Positions 44,808 through 53,702 of a stretch of 64,000 bases of DNA are shown here, piece by piece. The stretch's first letter is position 1, and every line of letters begins with the position of its first letter. The notes under the pieces were generated by a model that was not told the origin of the DNA, made no database searches, and was given only the letters and a program-made list of their open reading frames with translations. The stretch spans positions 1 through 64,000 of the forward strand of contig NZ_VJXX01000005.1 of NCBI RefSeq assembly GCF_009377195.2. Reading direction: 5' to 3'. The position numbers and the translations under genes are program-made. The stretch is from Arthrobacter bussei. GTDB lineage: Bacteria; Actinomycetota; Actinomycetes; Actinomycetales; Micrococcaceae.

Positions 44808-46159
44808 CAGTCGAGGACCGCCACGGCCCGGGCGCCGCCCCCGGCGCATCGGACCGTGCGCCGGTGGAGGCAGCGGACAGCGTGCTGGACAGCGCCCCGG
44901 CGAAGGATCCGGCCCCCCCACCGGGGGACACGCGGGACAGCGCCCCGGCGACGGATCCGGCCCCCGCACCTGCTGTCCCGACGGAGGCCCTGACGGACAC
45001 GAGCCGCCTCGACGACGCCCCCGAGGCCGCGGCCTCGACGGCGTCGAAGGCGGTCTGGCAGCTGCAGCCGGACATGGCGACCGCCGGTCCGGACGAGGCG
45101 GCGCCGGTCGGCCCCATCGAGCTCGACCGCGAGACCATCCGCCGGCTGGAGCGTGAACTGCTGGGAGCCGAGCGCACGCTGAAACGCCGCGACATCGCCG
45201 CCGGCGCAGGGGTCTCCCTCCTCTCGGCGCGGAAGCTGTGGCGGGCCATGGGCTTCCCGAACATCGGCGACGACGACATCGCCTTCACGGAGAAGGACCT
45301 CGGCGCCCTGACCACCATCATCGACATGGTGCGCCAGGAGCAGCTCACCGAGGACGCGGCGATCTCCATCACCCGGGCGGTCGGCCAGATGACGGACCGC
45401 ATGGTCGTGTGGCAGATCGAGGCGATCGTCGAGGAGATGGTGGCCCAGCGCGGCCTCACCGACGCCGACGCGCGCAAGACCCTCGTCTCCGAGCTCCCGG
45501 ACCTGATCGACCCGCTGGAGAGGACCCTCGTCTACGCGTGGCGGCGCCAGATGAACGCCGCCGTGCAGCGGCTGGCCCTGCGCGCCGAGTCGGGGCTCGC
45601 GTCCAGCGAGGCGGGCCGCGACGGCGACGAGCAGGACGCCCCGCTGCCCCTGGCCCGCGCCGTCGGCTTCGCGGACCTCGTGTCCTACACGAGCCTGTCC
45701 CGCCAGATGAACGAGCGCACCCTGGCCCAGCTGGTGCAGCGCTTCGAGAACAAGAGTGCAGAGATCATCTCCGTGGGCGGCGGGCGCCTCGTGAAGACCA
45801 TCGGTGACGAGGTCCTCTACATCGCCGAGTCACCCGAGGCCGGTGCGGAGATCTCGCTGGCGCTCGCCAAGGCGTTCACCGAGGACGAGTTCCTGCCCTC
45901 GGCGCGCTGCTCCCTCGTCTGGGGGCGGGTACTCTCCCGGCTCGGCGACATCTACGGACCGACGGTCAATCTCGCGGCGCGCCTCACCGCGCTCGCGGAA
46001 CCGGGGGAGGTCCTCGTGGACGGGTCCACCGCCGCCACGCTCGACACCAACGAGAAGTTCGTCCTCACGCCCCACGCGCCCCGCCAGGTGCGCGGCTTCG
46101 GGGAGGTGCGGCCGGTCACCCTGGCGCGCGGGACCGGCAGCGGACTCATCCTCGACTGA
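44804..46159 (+). CDS. Class III adenylate cyclase with Rv1264-like regulatory domain
   Basis: The 451-residue protein makes cAMP (or cGMP) in the cytoplasm. After a disordered Ala/Pro/Asp-rich leader (about 1-100) comes an all-helical N-terminal domain (about 105-275; ETIRRLERELLGAERTLKRRDIAAGAGVSLLSARKLWRAMGFPN...). It resembles the autoinhibitory, pH-responsive domain of mycobacterial Rv1264. The catalytic domain shows both metal aspartates (FADLVSYT near 291; KTIGDEVLY near 335), the substrate lysine in KTIGD and the transition-state region YGPTVNLAARLT. All catalytic residues look intact. GTG 44804 overlaps the upstream gene. Confidence 0.9.
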   Translation: MTVEDRHGPGAAPGASDRAPVEAADSVLDSAPAKDPAPPPGDTRDSAPATDPAPAPAVPTEALTDTSRLDDAPEAAASTASKAVWQLQPDMATAGPDEAAPVGPIELDRETIRRLERELLGAERTLKRRDIAAGAGVSLLSARKLWRAMGFPNIGDDDIAFTEKDLGALTTIIDMVRQEQLTEDAAISITRAVGQMTDRMVVWQIEAIVEEMVAQRGLTDADARKTLVSELPDLIDPLERTLVYAWRRQMNAAVQRLALRAESGLASSEAGRDGDEQDAPLPLARAVGFADLVSYTSLSRQMNERTLAQLVQRFENKSAEIISVGGGRLVKTIGDEVLYIAESPEAGAEISLALAKAFTEDEFLPSARCSLVWGRVLSRLGDIYGPTVNLAARLTALAEPGEVLVDGSTAATLDTNEKFVLTPHAPRQVRGFGEVRPVTLARGTGSGLILD

Positions 46160-46195
46160 GCACCGACCGTCTCCTCGGCCGAGCGTCAGCGTGCA

Positions 46196-46227
46196 GCCGG
46201 CGGGCCGGCGGGCCGGCGGGCCGGCGG
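46196..46227 (+). repeat. Four tandem copies of GCCGGCGG
   Basis: Four exact 8-bp units in the 260-bp gap between the cyclase and the giant surface protein. Each unit contains the self-complementary GCCGGC, so alternative hairpins can form. They could act as a terminator for the cyclase operon or change length by slippage. Confidence 0.85.
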
Positions 46228-46419
46228 GAGCGGACGCCGGCGTAGGGGTGACCGGACGCCACGCTTCGGACCTCTCCGTTCCCACCGGACGCCCCGCGTT
46301 GGCACAACCCGCACGCCGTGCGACACTGCTAGCGACCACCCATGCGCCCGGCGCCCGTCCTCCGGGGCGTGCTCGCCGCGCGTCGGTGGCCCGCAGTACC
46401 GATCAAGTGGGGCACAAGA

Positions 46420-49400
46420 GTGAAGTTCGTAGGTCTCAGACGCGCGCAGGCGAAGCATCGCCGTGCCCTCTCGACGGCGGTCGCCACCGCCGTCACGGGC
46501 GGCGTCGTCGCCGGTGCGCTCCTCTATCCGGGTTTCGCGACCGCCGATGTCGACCTGAACGACGGCGGCGTGTGGGTCACCAACGAGAACCTCGGCATGG
46601 TGGGCCACCTCAACTACCAGTCACGCCTCCTCGACGGCGGGTACGCGGCCAACAGCGACGCCTTCGACCTCCGCCAGCAGGCGTCGACGGTCTTCAACAT
46701 CAACACCGACCAGTCGAAGGTCAGCCCCGTCGACATCGCCGACGTGGTGCGCGGCACGGAGGTGCAGCTGCCGGGAGCGGCCGAGGTGGCCATGGGCGGC
46801 ACCACGGTCGCCGTCACCGACCAGACATCCGGGACCATCTGGATCACCACCGCCGCCGACCTCGCAGGCTTCGACGACCAGGAGGAGGAACCCGTGTCCT
46901 CCGGGCCCGGCTCGGTGGCCGCCGTCTCCCCGACCGGTCGCGTGGTGGTCGCGAACCCGGAGGACGCCACCGTCACCACCTACGATGTCCGGCAGGACGG
47001 TTCATGGGAGGAGCCCGACGTCCGCGAGGTCCCTGAGCTCGCCGACTCCGGAGACCTGCAGGTCGCCGTGATCGGGCAGGACGCGGTGGTCTTCGACCCG
47101 GCGTCCGGGCAGGTCCTCCTCCCGGACGGGACGCTGGTGGCTTTCGACGACACCGAGCGGGCCGAGCTGCAGCAGAGCGGGCCCGCGGCGGATGCCGTCG
47201 CGATCGCCACCGAGACCTCGCTCATCCAGCAGCCGCTCGACGGCGGCGACGCCGTGGTGACGGACATCGGCAACGGCCGGCCCGCAGCGCCCGTGGTGCA
47301 GGGGACGTGCCTGCACGCCGCGTGGGCCGGAGCCGCCACCTACCTCCGCGACTGCCGCGACGACGCCGACGACCAGCGCCAGGACATCCCGAACATCGGG
47401 GCGGAGTCGGAGCTGGTCTTCCGCGTCAACCGCGAGGTGGTGGTGCTCAACGACACTGCGGCCGGGGACGTCTGGCTCGTCCAGCAGAACCTCGAGCTGG
47501 TGGACAACTGGGGTGACATCATCCCGCCGAAGGACGAGTCCGACGAGCAGGACGAGGAGTCCGCGAGCGAGAACCCTGTCAACACGCTGCCCGACCGCTC
47601 GGGGGAGAACCGCCCGCCCGTCGCCACCGACGACAGCTTCGGGGCGCGGGCCGGCCGGACCACCATCCTCAACGTCCTCGACAACGACACCGATCCCGAC
47701 GGGGACCTGCTGACGGCCACCCTGGCGGGCGAGCAGCCGGCGTCGGGCACGGTGCAGAGCATCTACGACGGCGCCGGCATGCAGATCGTGGTGCCCGAGG
47801 ACGCGCCGCAGGGCAGGAGCACCTACCGGTACGAGATCGAGGACGGAGGTGGCGGGACTGCCGGCGCGTCGGTCACGGTGGACGTCCGCGGCCCCGACAC
47901 CAACGAGGCGCCGCGCGCGAAGCGGCCCACGACCATCCTCATGGAGCAGGGCCGGAGCGTCAGCCAGAACATCCTGAACACCTGGGAGGACCCCGACGGC
48001 GATGACCTGTTCCTGGTCAGCGCCGCGCCCACGCCCGACGGCGACCAGGTCCGGACCCGCTCCGACGGGCTCCTGACCTTCCGCGACGTCGGCAAGAGCC
48101 AGGGCGTCAAGGAGGTCGACATCGTGGTCTCGGACGGTGCCGAGCAGGTCGAGGGCACGATCGTCTTCGACGTCCGTGCCAACGGCGTCCTGCCCCCGGT
48201 CGCCAACTTCGACCACTTCACCGCCGTCGTGGGCCAGGAGGTGCAGCTCTCACCGCTGCAGAACGACCTCGACCCGGCCGGCGGGCAACTGAGCCTGGCG
48301 CGGGCGGAGGCCACGGGCGGGGACGCCCCGATCGCCCCTGATTACGAGACCGGGACGATCGCCTTCACACCCTCGGCCGCGGGCACCGCCTACGTCGAGT
48401 ACCTGGTGACGAACGGCCCGCAGACTGCCACCGGCCTCATCCGGGTGGATGCCCGGACCAGCGGGATCGAGGGAGCGCCGGTGGCCGTCCGCGACGTCGC
48501 GCTCCTGCCCCGCAACGGCGACGTCCTGGTGGACGTCCTGGCCAACGACACCGACCCGACCGGCGGCGTGATGGTGGTGCAGTCCGTCAGCACCCCGGAC
48601 GGGTCACCGCTGGACGTCGCCCTGCTGGACCACGACATCCTCCGCATCCATGACGTCCGCAGCCTCAACCAGCAGACCACCCTGACGTACACGGTCTCCA
48701 ACGGCACCGTGTCCGCGACGGGCGAGGTCAGCGTGCTGTCCGTCGCAGGACCGGAGACCCTGCTCCCGCCGCAGGCCACGCCCGACACCGCCGCGGTGCG
48801 CGTGGGCGACGTCGTGAACATCCCGGTACTCGACAACGACACGCACCCCAACGGGGACGCCCTCACGCTCGATCCGGTGCTGGCCCAGTCCGTGGACCCC
48901 GCCGACGGCCGCATCTTCGCGTCGGAGAACGTGCTCCGCTTCGTCGCAGGTGAGACCGCCAAGACCGTCTACGCGATCTACGACGTCAAGGACAGCACGG
49001 GGCAGGTCGACTCCGCGGAAGTGCGGATCACCATCAAGGCGCGCGACGACGCGAAGAACGCCCAGCCCGTCCCGCGGAACCTGGAGGGCCGCGTGATCGC
49101 GGGGTCCACCATCCGTATCCCCGTACCGCTGGACGGCATCGACGCCGACGGCGACTCGGTGTTCCTCACCGGGATCGACAGCGCGCCGCGCCAGGGGGCC
49201 GCCGTCCCCGGCACCAACTACATCGACTTCACCGCTTCCGCGACGGGCGCCGGGACCGACTCCTTCACCTACCGCGTGCGGGACCGCTTCGGCCTGGAGA
49301 ACACGGGGACGGTGCAGGTGGGCATCGCGCCGGCGGCGGAGTCCAACCAGCAGCCGGTCGCGGTCGACGACGGCGTCCTGCTGCGGCCCGGGCGGGCCAT

Positions 49401-52400
49401 CGCGGTCGAGGCCCTGCGCAACGACTCCGACCCCGACGGAGATCCCCTGCGCCTGGTCCCGGAGGCGCTCTCCGCGGAGCCTGCCGGGATGGCGCCGGAG
49501 ATCCGCGACGGCCGCATCCTGTTCACGGCGCCGGAGGAGCAGGGCACCTTCACGGTGCGGTACCGGGTCACCGACGGCCGGGGCGGGAGCGCCGACGCGG
49601 CGATCACCGTCACGGTCGACCAGAACGCCGAGCTGCTCCTGCCGATCGCCCGGGACGACCGCGTGGAGCCGTCCGAGACCAGGGGGGAGACCGCCGTCGT
49701 CGTCCCCGTCCTCGACAACGACGAGGATCCCGACGGCGTCCGCGAGGACCTCGAGGTGACCGTCGACCCCGCCTACGAGGGCGTCACGGTAGGCCGGGAC
49801 GACGTGGTGACGGTCGATCTCACGGCCGAGGACCAGCTCATCCCGTACGAGGTCGAGGACATCGACGGCGGAGTTGCCCGCGCCGTGATCTGGGTTCCCC
49901 GTCTGGGCGAGCAGTACCCCACGCTGCTCTCCGACGCACCCCTCGACGTCACGGCCGGTGAGGACCTCGTCCTCGACCTCGGTGCCCTCGTCGAGGTACG
50001 CGAGGGGCGCACTCCACGCGTCACCGTCGCCGAGAAGGTCGTGGCCATCGGGGTCGACAACCAGGCCGAGCTGATCCGGGACCCGGGCACGCTCGTGTAC
50101 GGTGCGGACCTCGACTACGCGGGTCGCGGTTCGATCACCTTCGAGGTGACGGACGGCAGCGGACCCGACGACCCCGAGGGTCTCAGCAGCACGCTGACCG
50201 TCCTGACGAACGTCATCCCCGCCGCGGAACGGAACATCCCCCCGACGCTGACGTCCGGGTCGCTCGAACCTGCGATCGCGGAGCCGGCGGTACCCCTGGA
50301 CCTCCGGCAGCTGGCCGGCGACGCCAACCCCGAGGACGTCGACGCACTCGCCTTCGCGCTCGAGGGCGAGGTCCCGCCGGGGTTCGATGCCACGCTCGAC
50401 GGGTCCGTGCTCGAGGTCCGCGCCACGGACGCGGCGCGCCCCGGGACGGTCGGCCGCCTCGGCATCTCGGTCACCGACGGCGAGGAGACGGCCATCAACG
50501 TCGTGGAACTCACCGTCCTCGCGTCCAGCCGCCCGCTCGCCGTCGCGAACACCGACGTAGTCCCCAAGGCCATCCAGGGTGAGCCCGTCACGGTGCCGGT
50601 CCTCGAGAACGATGCCAACCCGTTCGAGGACACGCCGCTGACCGTCGTGGACGCCACCGCCGACGCGAACGGCACCGCCACCCTGCAGGGCGACGCCGTC
50701 GTCGTGACTCCCGCAGCGGACTTCGTGGGCAGCATGACGGTGCAGTACACCGTGGGGGACAAGACCGAGGACAGCAACCGGTACGCGACCGGGCAGATCC
50801 GCCTCACCGTCGAGGGCACGCCGGGTGCGCCGGGCACGCCCACCGTCGAGTCCGTCCGCAGCAGGACCGCCGTCATGTCCTGGGATCCGCCGGCCAGCAA
50901 CGGCTCACCGATCACCGGCTACACCGTGACCGGCACCAGCGGCGTGACGCAGCAGTGCCCGACGACCACGTGCACCATCACGGGACTGACCAACAACGTC
51001 GAGTACGTCTTCCAGGTCACGGCCACCAACGCGAACGGTACCTCCGACCCCTCTCCCGCGAGTGCCCCGGCCCGGCCGGACACCAAACCGGACCAGCCGG
51101 CCCCACCCACGCTGGTGTTCGGTGACCGCTCGCTGACGGTCGACTTCACGCCGCCCTCGAACGAGGGGTCCCCGATCGAGGGCTACGATCTGCAGATCTC
51201 ACCCGCCCCGCCCGGCGGAGCGACCCAGCGCTCCGCCGCGGGCAGCCCCGTGGTCTGGGAGGGCCTCGAGAACGGGACGGCCTACCGCGTCCGCGTCCAG
51301 GCGCGCAACGCCGCCCCCGATCCCTCCGACTGGAGCGACTACTCCGCCGCCGAGACGCCCGCCGGACTGCCCGGGGTGCCACAGGCGCCGACCACGACGC
51401 GCGCGCAGTCCGTCGGTGCGCAGAGCCAGCTGTCCGTGGACTGGAACGACGCCGACCCCAACGGCGCCCCGGTGACGAAGTACCAGGTGCAGGAATTCCG
51501 CGGAGGCGCCCTCGTACGGACGCTCCCCGAGGCTCCCGCCTCCCAGCAGACCATCACCGTGGACAACGCGGAAGCCGACTACTCCTACGCGGTGCGCTCC
51601 TTCAACAGGGCCGGCTGGTCGGAGTACGGTGCGCCGTCCGCGCCACGGCGCGCGGTCGGCAATCCGGCACCACCGGCCCCGCCGCAACTGGTCGAGGCCG
51701 AGACCGGTGGAGCAGGCCGCGCCGTGACCATCACCTTCACCCCGCTCTCCGCCGCCCAGCGCAACGGCGCCCGCGAGGGCGAGGTCTCCTACGAGGCGAG
51801 CTTCAATGGTGGCGGCTGGCGGCCCCTGAGCCAGAACCAGACCGTCGGCGGCTTCGCCAACGGCGAGAATGTGACCGCGACCGTCCGGGCGCTCGTCACC
51901 AGCGACGGCTCGAGCTACACGAGCGACCCGGGCGCGCCCTCCGCCGCCGTGCGGCCGTACGGCTCACCCGGTGCGGCGACGGCGTCCGGGCGGGACGCAC
52001 CGGAGGGTGACACCAGTGTCGACCTGAGCTGGGCTGCGCCGGACACGTCCCGGCACGACGTCGCTCGGGTGGAGATACGTGTTGACGGAGGCGGGTGGGA
52101 ACAGGTCGGGGCCAGCGGGACGCGCAGCGTCGATGGTGGCTACGAGGAGGAGCATGTGCTCCGCGTCCGAGCGGTGAACTCGCGAGGTACGGCTGGTCCG
52201 GAGGCGTCGGCACGTGCCCGGGCCGGAGCCGAAAGGCGTCCCGACCAGGTGCCCACGACCCTTCACGGACAGATGGACCGAAGCTGCACTGATACTGCCA
52301 ACAAAGCCAGCTACGATCCGAAGAAATTCACGTGTGACGGGATCAGTGCTGACCGCGAACCGTGGTTCTACGCCGGACAGAACTTCACCGTCGGGTGCTA

Positions 52401-52536
52401 CATCCGTCATACCGACGGATACGGAACCACGGGCAACTGGTACCGGATCGTCAGTTCCCGCAACAGCGGACGATACGTCGATGCCGGGCACACGACGATC
52501 GGCCAGCCGAGCAAGACGAGTCCGGGCCCTTGCTGA
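46420..52536 (+). CDS. Giant Ig-like/cadherin-like and FN3 repeat surface protein
   Basis: The 2038-residue protein has an N-terminal basic segment and one membrane/signal helix (about 18-40). An N-terminal region (about 40-380) has repeated short strands suggesting a beta-propeller. About eleven Ig-like units (about 400-1460) follow, most marked by a VLDNDTDPDGD-type acidic loop that may bind calcium. Five fibronectin III-like domains (about 1466-1945) and a Cys-containing tip (about 1951-2038, four Cys) end the protein. GTG 46420 follows a GTGGGG box; an ATG at 46342 has no such site. It is followed by MoxR, DUF58 and transglutaminase-like genes, a combination seen in actinobacteria. A cell-envelope adhesin or scaffold is likely, but function is unproven. 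The last ~280 bp are visibly less GC-rich. Confidence 0.85.
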   Translation: MKFVGLRRAQAKHRRALSTAVATAVTGGVVAGALLYPGFATADVDLNDGGVWVTNENLGMVGHLNYQSRLLDGGYAANSDAFDLRQQASTVFNINTDQSKVSPVDIADVVRGTEVQLPGAAEVAMGGTTVAVTDQTSGTIWITTAADLAGFDDQEEEPVSSGPGSVAAVSPTGRVVVANPEDATVTTYDVRQDGSWEEPDVREVPELADSGDLQVAVIGQDAVVFDPASGQVLLPDGTLVAFDDTERAELQQSGPAADAVAIATETSLIQQPLDGGDAVVTDIGNGRPAAPVVQGTCLHAAWAGAATYLRDCRDDADDQRQDIPNIGAESELVFRVNREVVVLNDTAAGDVWLVQQNLELVDNWGDIIPPKDESDEQDEESASENPVNTLPDRSGENRPPVATDDSFGARAGRTTILNVLDNDTDPDGDLLTATLAGEQPASGTVQSIYDGAGMQIVVPEDAPQGRSTYRYEIEDGGGGTAGASVTVDVRGPDTNEAPRAKRPTTILMEQGRSVSQNILNTWEDPDGDDLFLVSAAPTPDGDQVRTRSDGLLTFRDVGKSQGVKEVDIVVSDGAEQVEGTIVFDVRANGVLPPVANFDHFTAVVGQEVQLSPLQNDLDPAGGQLSLARAEATGGDAPIAPDYETGTIAFTPSAAGTAYVEYLVTNGPQTATGLIRVDARTSGIEGAPVAVRDVALLPRNGDVLVDVLANDTDPTGGVMVVQSVSTPDGSPLDVALLDHDILRIHDVRSLNQQTTLTYTVSNGTVSATGEVSVLSVAGPETLLPPQATPDTAAVRVGDVVNIPVLDNDTHPNGDALTLDPVLAQSVDPADGRIFASENVLRFVAGETAKTVYAIYDVKDSTGQVDSAEVRITIKARDDAKNAQPVPRNLEGRVIAGSTIRIPVPLDGIDADGDSVFLTGIDSAPRQGAAVPGTNYIDFTASATGAGTDSFTYRVRDRFGLENTGTVQVGIAPAAESNQQPVAVDDGVLLRPGRAIAVEALRNDSDPDGDPLRLVPEALSAEPAGMAPEIRDGRILFTAPEEQGTFTVRYRVTDGRGGSADAAITVTVDQNAELLLPIARDDRVEPSETRGETAVVVPVLDNDEDPDGVREDLEVTVDPAYEGVTVGRDDVVTVDLTAEDQLIPYEVEDIDGGVARAVIWVPRLGEQYPTLLSDAPLDVTAGEDLVLDLGALVEVREGRTPRVTVAEKVVAIGVDNQAELIRDPGTLVYGADLDYAGRGSITFEVTDGSGPDDPEGLSSTLTVLTNVIPAAERNIPPTLTSGSLEPAIAEPAVPLDLRQLAGDANPEDVDALAFALEGEVPPGFDATLDGSVLEVRATDAARPGTVGRLGISVTDGEETAINVVELTVLASSRPLAVANTDVVPKAIQGEPVTVPVLENDANPFEDTPLTVVDATADANGTATLQGDAVVVTPAADFVGSMTVQYTVGDKTEDSNRYATGQIRLTVEGTPGAPGTPTVESVRSRTAVMSWDPPASNGSPITGYTVTGTSGVTQQCPTTTCTITGLTNNVEYVFQVTATNANGTSDPSPASAPARPDTKPDQPAPPTLVFGDRSLTVDFTPPSNEGSPIEGYDLQISPAPPGGATQRSAAGSPVVWEGLENGTAYRVRVQARNAAPDPSDWSDYSAAETPAGLPGVPQAPTTTRAQSVGAQSQLSVDWNDADPNGAPVTKYQVQEFRGGALVRTLPEAPASQQTITVDNAEADYSYAVRSFNRAGWSEYGAPSAPRRAVGNPAPPAPPQLVEAETGGAGRAVTITFTPLSAAQRNGAREGEVSYEASFNGGGWRPLSQNQTVGGFANGENVTATVRALVTSDGSSYTSDPGAPSAAVRPYGSPGAATASGRDAPEGDTSVDLSWAAPDTSRHDVARVEIRVDGGGWEQVGASGTRSVDGGYEEEHVLRVRAVNSRGTAGPEASARARAGAERRPDQVPTTLHGQMDRSCTDTANKASYDPKKFTCDGISADREPWFYAGQNFTVGCYIRHTDGYGTTGNWYRIVSSRNSGRYVDAGHTTIGQPSKTSPGPC

Positions 52537-52703
52537 TGCCACGCTGGTGATCACGGCGTCCGGGTCGCACTGCGGACGACCCACCCGGCGGCGCCCGCAA
52601 CCGGTGCCACCCGCTCCACCACCCGCTCCACCGCCAGACCCACCGACCGATCCACCGACTGATCCACCGACCGCCCCACCTATTCCATCCGAGGACGCAC
52701 CAC
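52537..52703 (+). other. Gap with proline-coding CCACC repeats
   Basis: Between the giant gene and moxR lie repeated CCACCCGCTCCACC and GATCCACCGAC-type units. In the +2 register these encode a proline-rich string (PPAPPPAPPPDPPTDPP) that ends by running into moxR. No ribosome binding site supports a separate gene; it may be a remnant of an older C-terminal or linker sequence. Confidence 0.4.
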
Positions 52704-53675
52704 ATGACCATGACCGCAGAACAGGCCACCTGGTTCGCCGGCACCTTCGACAAGCTCGTGGAGAACGTGGGCGAGGCCGTGCTCGGCAAGACGTTCGTGG
52801 TCCGCCTCGTCCTCACGGCCCTGCTGACCGAGGGTCATGTGCTCCTCGAGGACGCGCCGGGTACCGGCAAGACCATGCTGGCCCGCTCCCTAGCCGCGAC
52901 GGTGCGGGGCAGCCACTCCCGCATCCAGTTCACCCCCGACCTCCTGCCCTCGGACGTCACCGGCGTGACGATCTACGACCAGAAGACGCAGAACTTCGAG
53001 TACCACCGGGGTCCCGTCTTCGCGAACATCGTCCTCGCCGACGAGATCAACCGGGCCTCGCCTAAGACGCAGTCCGCGCTCCTGGAGGTCATGGAGGAGT
53101 CGCGGGTGACGGTCGACGGCGTCAGCTACACCAACGAGCGGCCCTTCATGGTCATCGCCACCCAGAACCCGATCGAGCAGGCCGGGACGTACCGGCTACC
53201 GGAGGCGCAGCTGGACCGCTTCCTCATCAAGACCGAGATCGGCTACCCCGACCACGCCTCCACCGTGAAGCTGCTGAGCGGCGCGGCCACCCGGGACCGT
53301 TCGCTGGCGCTCACGCCGATCATCACCACGTCCGCCGTCGTGGAGATGGCGGACCTCGCCGCCGGCACCCACGTGGACCCCGCTGTGCTCGACTACATCT
53401 CGCGACTGACCGAGCAGACCCGCAGCGCGCCCGAGACACGGCTCGGCGTGAGCGTGCGCGGAGCCCTCGCGATGGTGCGCGCGGCGAAGGTCTGGGCCGC
53501 GGGGCAGGGCAGGCACTACGTGCTCCCGGACGACGTCAAGGAGCTGGCCCCCTTCGTGTGGACGCACCGCTTCGTCATGGACCCCGAGGCGGAGTTCGCG
53601 GGGGCGACGGCGGAAGCCGTCCTCCGCCGCGTGCTCGACGACGTCCCCGCGCCTCAGCAGCGCCTGTCCGCCTGA
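52704..53675 (+). CDS. MoxR family AAA+ ATPase
   Basis: The 323-residue protein has a MoxR-type AAA_3 core: Walker A EDAPGTGKTML (near 50-60), Walker B NIVLADEINRA, the GPVFAN and FMVIATQNPIEQAGTYRLPEAQLDRF sensor/arginine-finger region, and a C-terminal lid domain ending GRHYVLPDDVKELAPFVWTHR. MoxR proteins act as chaperones for maturation of partner proteins, often with vWA or DUF58 proteins, as encoded next. It is separated from DUF58 by only 27 bp. The giant upstream protein or the transglutaminase-like protein is a candidate client. Confidence 0.93.
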   Translation: MTMTAEQATWFAGTFDKLVENVGEAVLGKTFVVRLVLTALLTEGHVLLEDAPGTGKTMLARSLAATVRGSHSRIQFTPDLLPSDVTGVTIYDQKTQNFEYHRGPVFANIVLADEINRASPKTQSALLEVMEESRVTVDGVSYTNERPFMVIATQNPIEQAGTYRLPEAQLDRFLIKTEIGYPDHASTVKLLSGAATRDRSLALTPIITTSAVVEMADLAAGTHVDPAVLDYISRLTEQTRSAPETRLGVSVRGALAMVRAAKVWAAGQGRHYVLPDDVKELAPFVWTHRFVMDPEAEFAGATAEAVLRRVLDDVPAPQQRLSA

Positions 53676-53702
53676 CGGCTGCACCGACCGGATGAGGACA
53701 GC

